Shown one piece after another: positions 26,959-37,766 of a stretch of DNA of 64,000 nucleotides. Positions within the stretch are counted from its first letter, which is position 1, and every line of letters begins with the position of its first letter. This DNA is from Streptococcus macacae NCTC 11558. GTDB lineage: Bacteria > Bacillota > Bacilli > Lactobacillales > Streptococcaceae. Under the pieces are notes generated by a model that was given only the letters and a program-made list of their open reading frames with translations, searched no databases and was not told the DNA's origin. The DNA is taken from assembly GCF_000187995.2 (NCBI RefSeq), contig NZ_AEUW02000001.1, forward strand, positions 1,240,001 through 1,304,000, given 5' to 3'. The position numbers and the translations under genes are program-made.

Positions 26959-27063
26959 TACTCTTCGAAAATCTCTTCAAACTAGGTCAGCGTCACCTTG
27001 CCCTAGCTTAGCACTGCTTGCAGCTAGCTTCTTCATTTGCTTTTTGATTTTCATTGCGTATGA
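26957..27063. repeat. BOX-like repeat element (boxA-boxC form)
   Basis: The sequence begins TACTCTTCGAAAATCTCTTC, continues GGTCAGCGTCACCTTGCCCT and ends with GCTTTTTGATTTTCATTG. These are, from memory, the characteristic boxA and boxC ends of the streptococcal BOX element, with boxB lacking. It starts within the ansA stop codon, so it lies in the 3' part of that transcript. Confidence 0.75.
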
Positions 27064-27148
27064 AGATAAAAATGAGAAGTTAGGCATCAGCAGTTAGACT
27101 TAGAGCTTTGTCCGTTCCAATGGCAATAAGACAAACTAATTAGACATC

Positions 27149-27178
27149 AAAAATCCCACTTTATCTTGTGGGATTTTT
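27149..27178. terminator. Bidirectional terminator
   Basis: AAAAATCCCAC (27149-27159) pairs perfectly with GTGGGATTTTT (27168-27178), with an 8-base loop. It follows ansA and the BOX-like element and can also stop minus-strand transcripts. Confidence 0.9.
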
Positions 27179-27196
27179 GCTATTTTAAGATCAGCA

Positions 27197-27298
27197 TTAT
27201 TTTTGCCACTGATTATTGATAACTGGCTGACCATAATTTAGAAATGGCTTGCCTTTTTTAAAATTTTTCTTATAATTTACGTTAATTTTTATGGTCAT
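27197..27298 (-). CDS. Possible 33-residue peptide
   Basis: A frame MTIKINVNYKKNFKKG followed by KPFLNYGQPVINNQWQK has a GAGGA site 7 bases before its ATG. It lies downstream of recG on the same strand. The protein is basic and soluble, without a recognised family. The ribosome site and its position before a terminator favour expression, but the frame is short and could be fortuitous. Confidence 0.35.
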   Translation of the reverse strand: MTIKINVNYKKNFKKGKPFLNYGQPVINNQWQK

Positions 27299-27379
27299 AA
27301 CCTGTTCCTCGCTTTCTTTTAATGATGTTATTCTAAAAGCAACAACTTAAAAAAAGCTTAGAAAAAGCTAATACAAACC

Positions 27380-29395
27380 TTAATCTAAAATCTCTTTTTG
27401 CTTAAGATTTTGCACAAGCGCATTCCATCGTTTATCCTTGCGCCAATCTTTATCGGTCACAATCTGGGCAGCAACTTTTCTTGCCTCTTCTAAAATGGGA
27501 TAGTCTTCTACGATATCAGCAACCTGAAATTCAGGAATACCAGATTGGCGGATACCAAAGATTTCTCCTGATCCGCGCATTTTTAAATCTTCTTCGGCCA
27601 AAAGAAATCCATCAGTGGTTTTTGTCATAATCTGCATTCGTTTTTTTCCAGCATTCGTCTTAGGATTAGCAACTAAAATAGCATAAGACTGCTTATCGCC
27701 GCGCCCTACACGCCCACGCAGCTGATGCAGCTGACTAAGACCAAAACGATCAGCATCCATAATAATCATGATCGTCGCATTGGGGACATTGACACCAACT
27801 TCAATGACAGTCGTAGAAACTAAAATATCAATCTTTCCTTTTTTAAAAGCCTGCATAATAGCCTCTTTTTCCTCATTTTCCATACGGCCATGCATCAAGG
27901 CAACATGAGCAGAAGCAGCAAAGTAAGCTTTAATCTCTTCCTCTAAGGCAACAGCATTTTTTAAATCTAAAGTTTCAGATTCTTCAATTAAAGGAGAAAT
28001 AATGTAAATCTGAGCCTTTTGCTTTACTTGCTGACTAAGCCAAGAAAAAACCCTGTCCAACTGTTCATGTTTTACCCAACGTGTGATAATGGGCTTACGT
28101 CCCGCTGGCAGCTCATCAATAACAGAAACATCCATTTCTCCAAAGGCAGTGATGGCCAAAGTTCTAGGAATCGGAGTAGCTGACATCATAAGGACATCAG
28201 GATTTTCACCTTTTTCTCTAAAAAGCTGTCTTTGTTTTACACCAAATCGATGCTGTTCATCTGTAATAACTAAACCTAATTTATGATAATTAACGCTTTC
28301 TTGAATCAAGGCATGCGTGCCAACAATCATATCCACAGAACCATCAGCAATAGCAGACAAAGCTGCTTGTTTGACAGCAGCTTTCATCCCAGAAGTTAAA
28401 AGGGAAATTGAAAGTTCAGGAAATAAGGCTCTCAAACTATCATAGTGCTGTTCAGCTAAGATTTCTGTTGGTACCATCAGAGCTGCTTGCAGCCCCCCAG
28501 TATAGGCCGCATACATGGCCAGGCTGGCTATAATCGTCTTGCCAGATCCTACATCACCTTGTAAAAGCCGGTTCATATGAGCTCCTGATTGCATATCACT
28601 CAATATATCGTCTAAACTCTGCTGCTGCGCATTGGTCAGCGAGAAGGACAGAGACTGAATTTTCTCTGTGACTTTAGACTTTTGATAAGAAATAGCCAAA
28701 CCATTAGTTTGAGACCTATTCTCAGCTCTTAGTATTTGCAAATGCATTTGAAAATAAAAAAGCTCTTCAAATTTAATCCGGCGCAAAGCCTGCTGATATT
28801 CTGCCAAATCTTTAGGAAAATGCATCGCTCTTGCTGCTGTTTGTCTATCTAACAAATGATATTTTTCCAGTAGTATGCCTGGCAGGTTTTCTGGCAATTC
28901 CCTAATATAGCCTGCATCAAAGGCTGATTTTATGGCCTTAATCACAGCAGACTGAGAAATACCCTGGGCTACATGATAAACAGGCTGCATGTCAGCTTCT
29001 GCCTGAATTAAGATTTTTATTCCCACCATAGAAGACTTAGCCTGATCCCATTTTCCAAAAATCGCCATTTCCTTTCCCAGCTCAATCTTATCTTTTAAAT
29101 AAGGCTGATTAAAAAAAGAAATAGCAATGACTGCTTCTCCTTGTTTTAATTTAAAAGAAAGGCGATTCCGCTTAAATCCATAGTAGTGAACATTAGCTGG
29201 CGTTACAACAGTACCTGTAATAACAGCCTTTTCACCATCTAGCAAATCAAAAATAGATTTTACCTTAAAGTCTTCATAACGAAAAGGATAGTAAAGCACC
29301 AAGTCTTCAATCGTATAAATCCCTAACTTGTGAAATTTTTCAGCTGATTTAGGCCCTAAACCTTTAAGTTGCGCTAGGGGAGCTTGCAAATTCAT
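27380..29395 (-). CDS. recG: ATP-dependent DNA helicase RecG
   Basis: RecG remodels stalled replication forks and Holliday junctions. The 671-residue protein has an N-terminal wedge/OB region (about 1-230). The helicase core shows Walker A LLQGDVGSGKTIIA (near residue 275), a DEQH box (ITDEQHRFG) and the C-terminal TRG-like region (LHQLRGRVGRG, near residue 560). A GAGGT site precedes the ATG. It follows alr on the same strand after 139 bases. Confidence 0.97.
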   Translation of the reverse strand: MNLQAPLAQLKGLGPKSAEKFHKLGIYTIEDLVLYYPFRYEDFKVKSIFDLLDGEKAVITGTVVTPANVHYYGFKRNRLSFKLKQGEAVIAISFFNQPYLKDKIELGKEMAIFGKWDQAKSSMVGIKILIQAEADMQPVYHVAQGISQSAVIKAIKSAFDAGYIRELPENLPGILLEKYHLLDRQTAARAMHFPKDLAEYQQALRRIKFEELFYFQMHLQILRAENRSQTNGLAISYQKSKVTEKIQSLSFSLTNAQQQSLDDILSDMQSGAHMNRLLQGDVGSGKTIIASLAMYAAYTGGLQAALMVPTEILAEQHYDSLRALFPELSISLLTSGMKAAVKQAALSAIADGSVDMIVGTHALIQESVNYHKLGLVITDEQHRFGVKQRQLFREKGENPDVLMMSATPIPRTLAITAFGEMDVSVIDELPAGRKPIITRWVKHEQLDRVFSWLSQQVKQKAQIYIISPLIEESETLDLKNAVALEEEIKAYFAASAHVALMHGRMENEEKEAIMQAFKKGKIDILVSTTVIEVGVNVPNATIMIIMDADRFGLSQLHQLRGRVGRGDKQSYAILVANPKTNAGKKRMQIMTKTTDGFLLAEEDLKMRGSGEIFGIRQSGIPEFQVADIVEDYPILEEARKVAAQIVTDKDWRKDKRWNALVQNLKQKEILD

Positions 29396-29534
29396 AAGGA
29401 CACCTCTAATACTTTTTTATGGCAACAAAAAACGAGCTACATTAGAAAAAGAAAACTAGAGTTCTGACTGTTTTTCATCTGTATACTAGCATTGGCAATA
29501 TTCTTTTTCACCACTAAAATGGTTATTATCGCTA

Positions 29535-30638
29535 TTATTTATATTTTCTTGGAATACGATCACTCAAGAGACAAAGCACCTCATAATTGATGGTTTCACG
29601 CTTTTGCGCAATATCAGTTGCTGAGATGCTGAGACTTCCATCATCACCAATCAAGGTTACCTCAGTACCTAAAGGATAAGCTTTAGGCAGACGAATGGTT
29701 ATCTGATCCATAGATATACGTCCGACAATTTGACAATACTGTCCATCCACCAAAACATAAAAGTCCTGCAAAGCTCTAGTCCAGCCATCCGCATAACCTA
29801 TGGGAACCGTTCCGATAAACTCTGCTTGCTTGGCCCTATAAGTTGCCCCATAGCCGATGGTATCACCTGCCTGCACTTCTTTTACCTGAACAAGCATTGA
29901 CTTTAGCTCTAGAGCAGGCTTAAGCTCATAAGGCAGTTTTAAGGTCTTACCACTGGGGTTTAGACCGTACATCACAATTCCTAAGCGTACAGCATTCATA
30001 ACAGTATCACTATGCCAAATACTAGTCGCCGAATTAGAAGCATGTATCAGCTGAGGTTTATAGCTTAAGTGAGTCACAATAGCGTTAAATTTTTCCAATT
30101 GCTGATTAAACTTAGTGGCAGAAGCTTCATCTGCTGTTGCAAAATGTGTAAAAATGCCATCAACACAAGCACCTGCTTTTTGCAGACCTGCAATAAGCTC
30201 ATCAGCTTCCTTACTGCTTCTGACACCGATCCTTCCCATACCAGAATCCACTTTAATATGTACTGAAAGGCCATTTAAATCAATCTTTTTTGCCTGTACC
30301 CTATCCAGCCATTCTAAGTCAGCAACTGTAACAGTAATGTCTTTTTTATTTGCCAAGGCAACTTCCTCAGGGAGAAGCACTCCTAAAATAAGAATAAAAT
30401 CTTCTAGCCCTGCCCGGCGCAGTTCTAAAGCCTCATCCAGATTTGATACGCAAAAGCCATCAACCTGCTGCTGAACCGCTTTGGCAACCTGTACAGCTCC
30501 ATGGCCATAAGCATTTGCTTTGACAACTGCAAAAATTTTAGCATCTTGTTTAATATGCCTTTGAACCTGTTTTATATTAAAGGTGATATTTTCTAGATGA
30601 ATAAGCGCAGCCGTTGGACGATGAGGGCTTGCTATCAT
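29535..30638 (-). CDS. alr: Alanine racemase
   Basis: Alr is a PLP enzyme that makes D-alanine for peptidoglycan and teichoic acids. The PLP lysine is in [14 protein letters not shown] (near residue 39) and the second catalytic base region is [13 protein letters not shown] (near residue 262). The length of 367 residues is normal. Its ATG overlaps the acpS stop (ATGA), so translation is coupled. The acpS-alr-recG order is common in streptococci. Confidence 0.96.
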   Translation of the reverse strand: MIASPHRPTAALIHLENITFNIKQVQRHIKQDAKIFAVVKANAYGHGAVQVAKAVQQQVDGFCVSNLDEALELRRAGLEDFILILGVLLPEEVALANKKDITVTVADLEWLDRVQAKKIDLNGLSVHIKVDSGMGRIGVRSSKEADELIAGLQKAGACVDGIFTHFATADEASATKFNQQLEKFNAIVTHLSYKPQLIHASNSATSIWHSDTVMNAVRLGIVMYGLNPSGKTLKLPYELKPALELKSMLVQVKEVQAGDTIGYGATYRAKQAEFIGTVPIGYADGWTRALQDFYVLVDGQYCQIVGRISMDQITIRLPKAYPLGTEVTLIGDDGSLSISATDIAQKRETINYEVLCLLSDRIPRKYK

Positions 30639-30991
30639 AATTTTTCCTCCAAAATAACACTTGCCTCCACAAAATCTCCCGAATGAGATATGCTGACAAA
30701 AATATTCCCTTCAAAAGGAGAACAAGTAAAAACAGGGGCTCCCTTGGAATTAGATAAAATTTCTAAATCTAAAAAACGTAATTTACCAATACCGCTTCCA
30801 TAAGCTTTGGCAAAAGCCTCCTTAGCAGCCCATCGGCCGGCCAGATACTCTAGCTGACGTTTGGCTTTTAACTGTGAAAAGATTGCGAATTCTCTTTTTG
30901 TTAAGACCTTCTGCGCAAAACGGCTGTTTCTTTCAAATGCTCTTTGAACAGCACTGATAGTCTGGAGATCTATTCCATGTCCTATTATCAT
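30635..30991 (-). CDS. acpS: Holo-[acyl-carrier-protein] synthase
   Basis: AcpS transfers 4'-phosphopantetheine from CoA to acyl carrier protein. The 118-residue protein shows the signature GHGIDLQTI (Asp8) and [13 protein letters not shown] (Glu near residue 58). Its stop overlaps the alr start by four bases. It lies 133 bases after the second DAHP synthase gene on the same strand, a gap with no supported feature. Confidence 0.95.
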   Translation of the reverse strand: MIIGHGIDLQTISAVQRAFERNSRFAQKVLTKREFAIFSQLKAKRQLEYLAGRWAAKEAFAKAYGSGIGKLRFLDLEILSNSKGAPVFTCSPFEGNIFVSISHSGDFVEASVILEEKL

Positions 30992-31124
30992 ATCATCTTT
31001 CTAAAGAACCTTGAGCCTTCAATTGTTTAATAAATAGACTGCTGCAGCGATTGTATCCCCCAGTAAATGTCACTGCTTTCTAATTAGTCTTATACTTTTA
31101 GCAGCATTCTGTTGTCTGTCTAGG

Positions 31125-32153
31125 TTATTTTAAAGCCTCATAAATTTCATGAATGAGCTTTTCTGTATTATCCCAGCCAAGGCAAGGGTCTGTAATGGAT
31201 TTGCCAAAAATTTCTGGTTCATCTTGCCGGCCATCTTCCAAATAAGACTCAATCATAAAACCGCGAACATATTGGTTAATTTTATCATTCCAATCACGGT
31301 TAATCAGACTATGACGGACAATTCTGACTTGCTCTAAGTAATTTTTACCGGAATTATCATGATTAGTATCAATGACAATAAAAGGATACTTCAATTGCAT
31401 CTTCTCATACTGTGCAATCAGTTTCAAAAGAATATCATAATAATAATTCGGCTCATATTCACCATGTTCCGTACTGGCACCGCGAAGAATGACATGCGCC
31501 ATAGGATTTCCGTCTGTTTCAACCTCAGCACTGTTATAAATAAAATTTTGCTGGTTTTGTGCAGCATGAATGGCATTTAGCATGACCTTAAGATTACCAG
31601 AAGTTGGATTTTTCATACCAACCGGTGCATCAATACCTGAAGCTACAAAGCGATGTTCCTGGTCTTCAACCGAGCGAGCTCCTACCGCATGATAAGACAC
31701 CAAGTCATCTATCAAAACCAAGTTAGAAGGATATAACATCTCATCTGCTGTTGTCAAACCTGTTTCTGTGATGACACGATAATGGAGGTTGCGAACAGCA
31801 TGAATCCCATTAATCAAATCTGGCAGCTGTGATGTATTAGGCTGATGAATTAAACCTTTATAGCCATCTCCGTTTGTTCGTGGCTTAGCAGTGTAAACAC
31901 GCATAACAATAAAGATATGCTCTTTGATTTCTTCTTGTAATTTTGCTAAACGTCTGGCATACTCCAATACGGCCTCTTCATTATCTGATGAACAAGGACC
32001 GATTACCAAAAGGATACGGTCGTCTTCACCTTTAATAATTTTCGATAATTCAGCATCACGTGCTTTTTTATGGGCCAAGTGCTGACCAGTTAAACGAGTA
32101 TTTTCTTTTATTTCTGTGATATCAATGGCTGTACTTTTTTGATGAATTCCCAT
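31125..32153 (-). CDS. 3-deoxy-7-phosphoheptulonate synthase (second copy)
   Basis: The enzyme condenses phosphoenolpyruvate and erythrose 4-phosphate in the first step of the shikimate pathway. The 342-residue protein has class I DAHP synthase motifs (LLVIGPCSSDNEEA, KPRTNGDGYKG, AGARSVEDQ-like and TNHDNSGKNYLEQ). It is a close paralogue of the gene just upstream, separated by one base, so the pair arose by tandem duplication and is probably co-translated. The two copies may differ in feedback inhibition by aromatic amino acids, which the sequence alone does not show. Confidence 0.93.
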   Translation of the reverse strand: MGIHQKSTAIDITEIKENTRLTGQHLAHKKARDAELSKIIKGEDDRILLVIGPCSSDNEEAVLEYARRLAKLQEEIKEHIFIVMRVYTAKPRTNGDGYKGLIHQPNTSQLPDLINGIHAVRNLHYRVITETGLTTADEMLYPSNLVLIDDLVSYHAVGARSVEDQEHRFVASGIDAPVGMKNPTSGNLKVMLNAIHAAQNQQNFIYNSAEVETDGNPMAHVILRGASTEHGEYEPNYYYDILLKLIAQYEKMQLKYPFIVIDTNHDNSGKNYLEQVRIVRHSLINRDWNDKINQYVRGFMIESYLEDGRQDEPEIFGKSITDPCLGWDNTEKLIHEIYEALK

Positions 32154-32154
32154 T

Positions 32155-33186
32155 TTATTTTCCTAAAGTCTCATAAATTTCATGAATAAGCTTTTCTGTA
32201 TTATCCCAGCCAAGGCAAGGATCTGTGATAGATTTGCCGAAAACTTCCGGTTCATTTTGCCGGCCATCTTCCAAATAAGATTCAATCATAAAGCCTCGAA
32301 CTGCTTGGTGAATTCTATCATTCCAGTCGCGGTTTATTAACGTTTGACGAACAATACGCACCTGCTCCAAGTAATTTTTACCAGAGTTATCATGATTGGT
32401 ATCCACAACAATAAAAGGATATTTCAAGCCCATTTCCTCATACTGATCAATGGTGTCAATAATATTATCATAATAATAGTTAGGAATGTTTTTGCCGTAT
32501 TCATTCACAGCTCCGCGCAAAATAACATGAGCCAGCGGATTTCCGCTCGTTTCAACTTCTTCACCGTTGAAAAGGAAAGATTGCTTATTTTGAGCAGCAT
32601 AAATACCGTTAAACATGATATTAAGATTGCCAGAGGTCGGATTTTTCATACCAGTAGGGACATCAATTCCTGAGGCTACAAAACGGTGCTGCTGATCTTC
32701 AACAGAGCGAGCTCCAATTGCAATGTAAGAAACTAAATCATCCACCAAGGGTAAATTTTCAGGATAGAGCATTTCATCTGCCGTTGTAATACCTGTTTCG
32801 GTAATAACACGATAATGCAGATTGCGCACCGCTTTAATGCCATTGATTAAACTTGGAGCTGCTTCTGTATCTGGCTGATGCATCATCCCTTTGTAGCCAT
32901 CTCCATTCGTACGTGGTTTAGCCGTATAAACACGCATAACCATAAAAATACGATCCTGAACTTCTTTTTGCAATTTAGCCAAGCGATGAGCATACTCTAG
33001 TACAGCCTCTTCATTATCTGATGAACAAGGCCCAATGACTAAAAGCAAACGATCATCTTCTCCTTTTATAATAGCTTCTAATTCACGGTCTCTTGCTTCT
33101 TTTTTTGCTAAAGAATTCCCCGTTAATTTGGATAGATGACGGACTTCTTCAATATTAATTTTTTTACTAACTGCTTTAAAAGACAT
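32155..33186 (-). CDS. 3-deoxy-7-phosphoheptulonate synthase (first copy)
   Basis: This 343-residue class I DAHP synthase carries the same motifs as its downstream paralogue (GPCSSDNEEAVLEYAHR, KPRTNGDGYKGMMHQP, NHDNSGKNYLEQ). The N-terminal 30 residues, the usual site of allosteric control, are the part that differs most between the two copies. It lies 21 bases after secA on the same strand, which suggests that it is transcribed with secA. Confidence 0.93.
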   Translation of the reverse strand: MSFKAVSKKINIEEVRHLSKLTGNSLAKKEARDRELEAIIKGEDDRLLLVIGPCSSDNEEAVLEYAHRLAKLQKEVQDRIFMVMRVYTAKPRTNGDGYKGMMHQPDTEAAPSLINGIKAVRNLHYRVITETGITTADEMLYPENLPLVDDLVSYIAIGARSVEDQQHRFVASGIDVPTGMKNPTSGNLNIMFNGIYAAQNKQSFLFNGEEVETSGNPLAHVILRGAVNEYGKNIPNYYYDNIIDTIDQYEEMGLKYPFIVVDTNHDNSGKNYLEQVRIVRQTLINRDWNDRIHQAVRGFMIESYLEDGRQNEPEVFGKSITDPCLGWDNTEKLIHEIYETLGK

Positions 33187-33207
33187 TTTTTATCCTAACT
33201 AATTAAC

Positions 33208-35736
33208 TTAAAACTGTTTGCGGCCATGACAATTTTTGAATTTTTTACCTGAACCGCAAGGGCATTTATCATTACGACCAACACCCTTAAATATAGAATC
33301 CTGTTCAGAATCTGCTGCTCTTGAGCGAGCTGCAATATTCTTTTCAGCTGTCGTTGTTGCATGTTCAGCTTCTTTTTCGCGCTCTTGTTCATGAATTTGT
33401 GCTTTCATCATTGTTCGTGTGACATCAAATTCAATCGCTCCAATCATATCTTGGAACATTCGGAAACCTTCTGACTGATATTCAACAATAGGATTATTTT
33501 GCGCATAGCCGCGTAAGCCAACTGAGCTGCGCAGCTGATCCAGTGCATCAATATGATCCGTCCATTTATTATCCACAACCATAAGAATAAGTACTTTTTG
33601 GAATTCCCAAACCGCTTCTTCATTATGCAGTTTCTCAATTTGACGATCATAATTTTTCATAGCTGCATCATACAAAAAATCTTTAATATCATCATATTTC
33701 AGATCTTCAATATCATGCATGCTGATGGAATCTTCAGGCAATAGGTTTGTTTTAGCAAAATTAAGAATAGCCTCAAGACTCTCTTCACGATTCAACTGAC
33801 TGTGCGAATCCACTGTACGGTTGATCGTTCGTTTAATCATTGCTTTAATCTCAGGACCAAGATCACGCTCAGCAGTAATGACATCATAGCGTTCAGCATA
33901 TATGATTTCACGCTGCTCCCGCATAACATCATCATATTGCAAGACCTGCTTACGCGTATCATAATTATTTCCTTCAACGCGTCTTTGTGCAGATTCCACC
34001 TGATTGGTCAGCATCCGTGATCTAATGACAACATCGTTGTCTTCCTCAATAAAGCGATCCAGAAAAGCTTTAATACGCTCAGAACCAAAGCGTCTCATAA
34101 GTTCGTCTTCAAGGGAAAGATAGAACTGTGATTCTCCTGGGTCTCCTTGACGGCCAGAACGTCCCCGAAGCTGATTGTCAATACGGCGGCTTTCATGACG
34201 CTCAGTACCAATCACACAAAGACCGCCGAGGTCACGCACGCCTTCACCGAGTTTAATATCCGTTCCACGGCCTGCCATATTGGTCGCAATCGTTACAGCA
34301 CCGCGTTGGCCCGCATTCATGATAATCTGTGCTTCTTTAAAATGGTTCTTGGCATTCAATACTTCATGAGGAACATCTGACTGCACAAGCATCTTAGAGA
34401 TTAAATCAGATGTTTCAACCGCAACTGTACCAACCAAGACAGGCTGTCCTTTTTCATGACGTTCTTTAACATCAGCAACGACGGCTTTAAACTTAGATTC
34501 CAAAGTTGGGTAAAGCAAATCCTGATGGTCAATACGTGCTACTGGACGGTTGGTTGGAATTGGAATAATACGCATATTATAAATTTCACGAAATTCTTCC
34601 TCTTCGGTCTTAGCCGTACCTGTCATTCCCGCTAGTTTTTTATACATACGGAACATATTTTGATAAGTTATTGAAGCACTTGTTTTGGATTCATCTTGAA
34701 TAGGAACGCCTTCTTTAGCCTCAATAGCCTGATGAAGACCATCAGAAAAACGACGTCCTTCCATTGTCCGTCCTGTAAATTGGTCAACAATTAAAATTTC
34801 CTGTTCCTGACTGACAACATAGTCAATATCAAGCAGCATAATATAATTAGCCCGAAGCGCATTGTCTATATAGTGCGTCAAGGCAACGTTATCAATATCA
34901 TAAAGATTGTCTAAACGAAAGTACTCTTCGGCCTTATCAATACCCGAGTCTTTAAGTCCTATCGTTTTAGTCGGTGTATCAATAGCGTAATCATCTTCAG
35001 ATAAAGTTTTAACAAAACTGTCTGCACGGTGATAAAGCTGACTCGTTTCATTGCTGACTGGACCAGAAACAATTAGCGGAGTTCTTGCTTCATCAATCAA
35101 AACAGAATCCACTTCATCTACAAGTGCAAAATTCAGCGGCCGCTGAACCATGTTTTCCTTGCGGACAACCATATTATCACGAAGGTAGTCAAAACCAATC
35201 TCAGCATTGGTTGAATAAGTGATATCGCAGTCATAAGCTTCACGTTTTTCACTAGACGACTTAGCAGCTAAATTGATACCGACAGAAAGCCCAAGCCATG
35301 AGTATAATTCGCCCATCTCAGTAGCATCGCGTGTTGCCAAATATTCGTTGACCGTTACAACATGAACTCCCTCACCTGACAAAGCATTAAGATAAACTGG
35401 CATAGTTGCTGTCAGTGTTTTACCTTCTCCTGTACGCATTTCTGGGACATCTCCATGGTGGAGAACAACCCCTCCCATAATCTGAACGCGGTAAGGATAA
35501 AGCCCAAGAACACGTTTTGAAGCCTCACGGACGACTGCAAAAGCTTCCGGCAGCAAATCATCTAAAGTCTCACCGTCTTGGTAGCGTTTCTTAAATTCCT
35601 CAGTCTTAGCTTGGAGTTCTTCATCTGAAAGAGACTCCATCTCATCTGCATAACTTTCAACTTTCTTTGCTATTTTTGTTAATTTTCTTACTTCACCTTT
35701 ATCGTTTTCAACGATAGCACGTAAAATATTTGCCAT
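33208..35736 (-). CDS. secA: Preprotein translocase ATPase SecA
   Basis: SecA is the motor that drives proteins through SecYEG. The 842-residue protein has Walker [12 protein letters not shown] (near residue 103), the [19 protein letters not shown] motif and, at the end, the zinc-binding [14 protein letters not shown]. The zinc tail binds SecB or lipids in other bacteria. An AAAGGA site precedes the ATG. It is the housekeeping SecA; no accessory Sec genes are seen here. Confidence 0.98.
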   Translation of the reverse strand: MANILRAIVENDKGEVRKLTKIAKKVESYADEMESLSDEELQAKTEEFKKRYQDGETLDDLLPEAFAVVREASKRVLGLYPYRVQIMGGVVLHHGDVPEMRTGEGKTLTATMPVYLNALSGEGVHVVTVNEYLATRDATEMGELYSWLGLSVGINLAAKSSSEKREAYDCDITYSTNAEIGFDYLRDNMVVRKENMVQRPLNFALVDEVDSVLIDEARTPLIVSGPVSNETSQLYHRADSFVKTLSEDDYAIDTPTKTIGLKDSGIDKAEEYFRLDNLYDIDNVALTHYIDNALRANYIMLLDIDYVVSQEQEILIVDQFTGRTMEGRRFSDGLHQAIEAKEGVPIQDESKTSASITYQNMFRMYKKLAGMTGTAKTEEEEFREIYNMRIIPIPTNRPVARIDHQDLLYPTLESKFKAVVADVKERHEKGQPVLVGTVAVETSDLISKMLVQSDVPHEVLNAKNHFKEAQIIMNAGQRGAVTIATNMAGRGTDIKLGEGVRDLGGLCVIGTERHESRRIDNQLRGRSGRQGDPGESQFYLSLEDELMRRFGSERIKAFLDRFIEEDNDVVIRSRMLTNQVESAQRRVEGNNYDTRKQVLQYDDVMREQREIIYAERYDVITAERDLGPEIKAMIKRTINRTVDSHSQLNREESLEAILNFAKTNLLPEDSISMHDIEDLKYDDIKDFLYDAAMKNYDRQIEKLHNEEAVWEFQKVLILMVVDNKWTDHIDALDQLRSSVGLRGYAQNNPIVEYQSEGFRMFQDMIGAIEFDVTRTMMKAQIHEQEREKEAEHATTTAEKNIAARSRAADSEQDSIFKGVGRNDKCPCGSGKKFKNCHGRKQF

Positions 35737-35836
35737 CTTTATTCCTTTCGAGAGTATTATCAGTTTATTCTATCACAAATAAGGGCTCCATTCAAGAAAC
35801 AACTGACCTTTTAAAGCTAAATAAAAAAGAGGAAAG

Positions 35837-35867
35837 AAAAGCCAACTTCTGCCAAGTAATGGCTTTT
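35837..35867 (-). terminator. Probable terminator after manA
   Basis: AAAAGCCA (35837-35844) and TGGCTTTT (35860-35867) form an 8-bp stem with a 15-base loop. On the minus strand it is followed by a T-rich stretch. It lies 120 bases after manA. Confidence 0.55.
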
Positions 35868-35986
35868 ACTCTACTCCTTTATTTTAGATTCAAAGCGGCG
35901 AAACAAGACCCCATAGACTATAAGTCTGCCGCCTCCTTTTTGAGCTGTATCAATAGCAAAACAAGACTTCCTTTTGCTGCTAAAGC

Positions 35987-36940
35987 TTAGTGATGTTCAT
36001 TGGGATAACTAGCAATAGCTGTCAGGTCGCCTGTAAATTCCCACTCATTAACATCTGCCGGCAGAATAAAATGATCCCCTTTTTTAAGATCATAATGCTG
36101 CCTGTCCACTGTTATACTGCCTGCACCATCAAGTATACTGACCAAAAGATAAGGAAAAGTTCGATACATTTTTATTTCATCTTTGATTTGCCATTTATAG
36201 ACAGTAAAAAAGGGGCTAGATACAAGCAAAGTAGATTCTAACTGCTCTAAGGACAGGTCAGCTGGGACCGAGTTAGCTGGTTTTCCAATCGTTAAAACAT
36301 CAATAGATTGCTCAATATGCAGTTCTCGCTTTTGTCCGCTGCTGTCTTTGCGATCAAAATCATAGACACGATAGGTGGTGTCGCTAGACTGCTGCGTTTC
36401 AAGAACCATGATTCCCTTACCAATAGCATGCATAGTCCCGCTAGGTACATAGAAAAAATCACCAGCCTTAACAGCTACCTTAGTTAGCAAGCTATCCCAC
36501 TGGCCAGCAGCAATCATCTGACGGAGTTCCTCTTTAGATTTAGCATGATGTCCATAGATAATTTCTGCGCCTTCTTCAGCAGCAATAATGTACCAGCATT
36601 CTGTTTTACCTAATTCTCCTTCGTGCTCAAGCGCATAAGTATCATCAGGATGCACCTGAACACTCAGCCAGTCATTAGCATCTAAAATTTTTGTCAAGAG
36701 CGGAAAAACAGGACTGGAACTATTGGCAAACAATTCTCTATGTTCTGCATAAAGCTTATCTAAAGGCATCCCTTTATAAGAGCCGTTTTTAATGACGGAT
36801 ACACCATTAGGGTGCGCTGAAATAGCCCAGTATTCGCCAGTTGTTTCACTAGGAATAGAGTAGCCAAATTCAGTTTTCAAATGATCTCCGCCCCAAATTT
36901 TTTCATGCATCTGTGATTGTAAAAACAAAGGTTCTGCCAT
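35987..36940 (-). CDS. manA: Mannose-6-phosphate isomerase, class I
   Basis: ManA interconverts mannose 6-phosphate and fructose 6-phosphate. The zinc ligands lie in WLSVQVHPDD (near residue 94), in GKTECWY and in SGTMHAIGKGI (near residue 170). The start MAEPLFLQSQMHEKIWGG at 36940 has a perfect AAAGGAG site; an upstream in-frame Met adds ten residues without one. The length is 317 residues. In mutans-group streptococci manA neighbours scrK. Here the beta-glucoside locus lies between them. Confidence 0.93.
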   Translation of the reverse strand: MAEPLFLQSQMHEKIWGGDHLKTEFGYSIPSETTGEYWAISAHPNGVSVIKNGSYKGMPLDKLYAEHRELFANSSSPVFPLLTKILDANDWLSVQVHPDDTYALEHEGELGKTECWYIIAAEEGAEIIYGHHAKSKEELRQMIAAGQWDSLLTKVAVKAGDFFYVPSGTMHAIGKGIMVLETQQSSDTTYRVYDFDRKDSSGQKRELHIEQSIDVLTIGKPANSVPADLSLEQLESTLLVSSPFFTVYKWQIKDEIKMYRTFPYLLVSILDGAGSITVDRQHYDLKKGDHFILPADVNEWEFTGDLTAIASYPNEHH

Positions 36941-36996
36941 AGTGTTCTCCTTTAAATTTATTCTATACATAAACTAACCGCCATTTAAGTTTTTCA

Positions 36997-37722
36997 CTAG
37001 ATGTTCTTAACATCTAATAGTGAGTATCCTCTAGTATCATAACGATTACGGCTCCACGAATACTCAATAGGACGCCCATTTTCTAAGTAAACGACCTGCT
37101 CCACCTGTAAAATAGGATCATTTTCTTGACAATTTAAATAATCTATGTCGTAGTTATCTGGCTTCTCAGCAGTGATATGTTTATAAGAACCTGCAAATTT
37201 CAAACCTAACTGATTTATCAGAAAATCATAAATAGAACTTTTTAGAACCTCTTCATCCAATCCGGGCACCAAATCAACTGGCATAAACGTGTGTTCAATA
37301 ACATAAGGAATATCATCAAGTAGACGAAGACGCACAATTTTATAAACGGGAGCTGTCAAATCCAATTGAAGTCTTTCAGCAACTGTATCTTTAGGAAATT
37401 CCACCTCAAATTCAACAATCTGACTAGATAGATTAACAGCCTGATCCTGTAAATCCTTACTTAGTCCATTATAATTATCTAATCGAAACTTAGCATCACT
37501 CTTATCCCAAAATGAAGAGTCTAAAACCTTGGTCCCGTTTCCTTGCTTTGAAAAAACCAGGCCTTCAATTGTTAAGATTTCAATAGCCTTTTTGACAGTC
37601 ATCCGACTAACACCAAATTCTTCAGCTAAATCAGACTGAATCGGTAATTTTGTATCAACCGGATAAGTTCCTTTAGAAATTCTGTTTCTAATAATACCGG
37701 CTATCTCTTCGTATTTTGGCAT
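36997..37722 (-). CDS. GntR-family regulator with UTRA domain
   Basis: The 241-residue protein has an N-terminal winged helix (IAGIIRNRISKGTYPVDTKL, then FGVSRMTVKKAIEILTIEGL) and a C-terminal UTRA sugar-phosphate-sensing domain (about residues 85-235). It sits directly downstream of the EIIC gene on the same strand. GTnTAnAC-type half-palindromes typical of this subfamily lie in front of the EIIC/bglA and ROK-EIIB-EIIA units. It is the likely local regulator of beta-glucoside uptake. Confidence 0.88.
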   Translation of the reverse strand: MPKYEEIAGIIRNRISKGTYPVDTKLPIQSDLAEEFGVSRMTVKKAIEILTIEGLVFSKQGNGTKVLDSSFWDKSDAKFRLDNYNGLSKDLQDQAVNLSSQIVEFEVEFPKDTVAERLQLDLTAPVYKIVRLRLLDDIPYVIEHTFMPVDLVPGLDEEVLKSSIYDFLINQLGLKFAGSYKHITAEKPDNYDIDYLNCQENDPILQVEQVVYLENGRPIEYSWSRNRYDTRGYSLLDVKNI

Positions 37723-37766
37723 AAATTCACTTCCTTATGTTACTTCTGCTACATATCTTATGTTCA

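Noticed and set aside
35730..35990. 86-codon plus-strand frame overlapping the secA start region
   Set aside because: No ribosome site, no family, and it covers the secA promoter and the terminator after manA; treated as chance.
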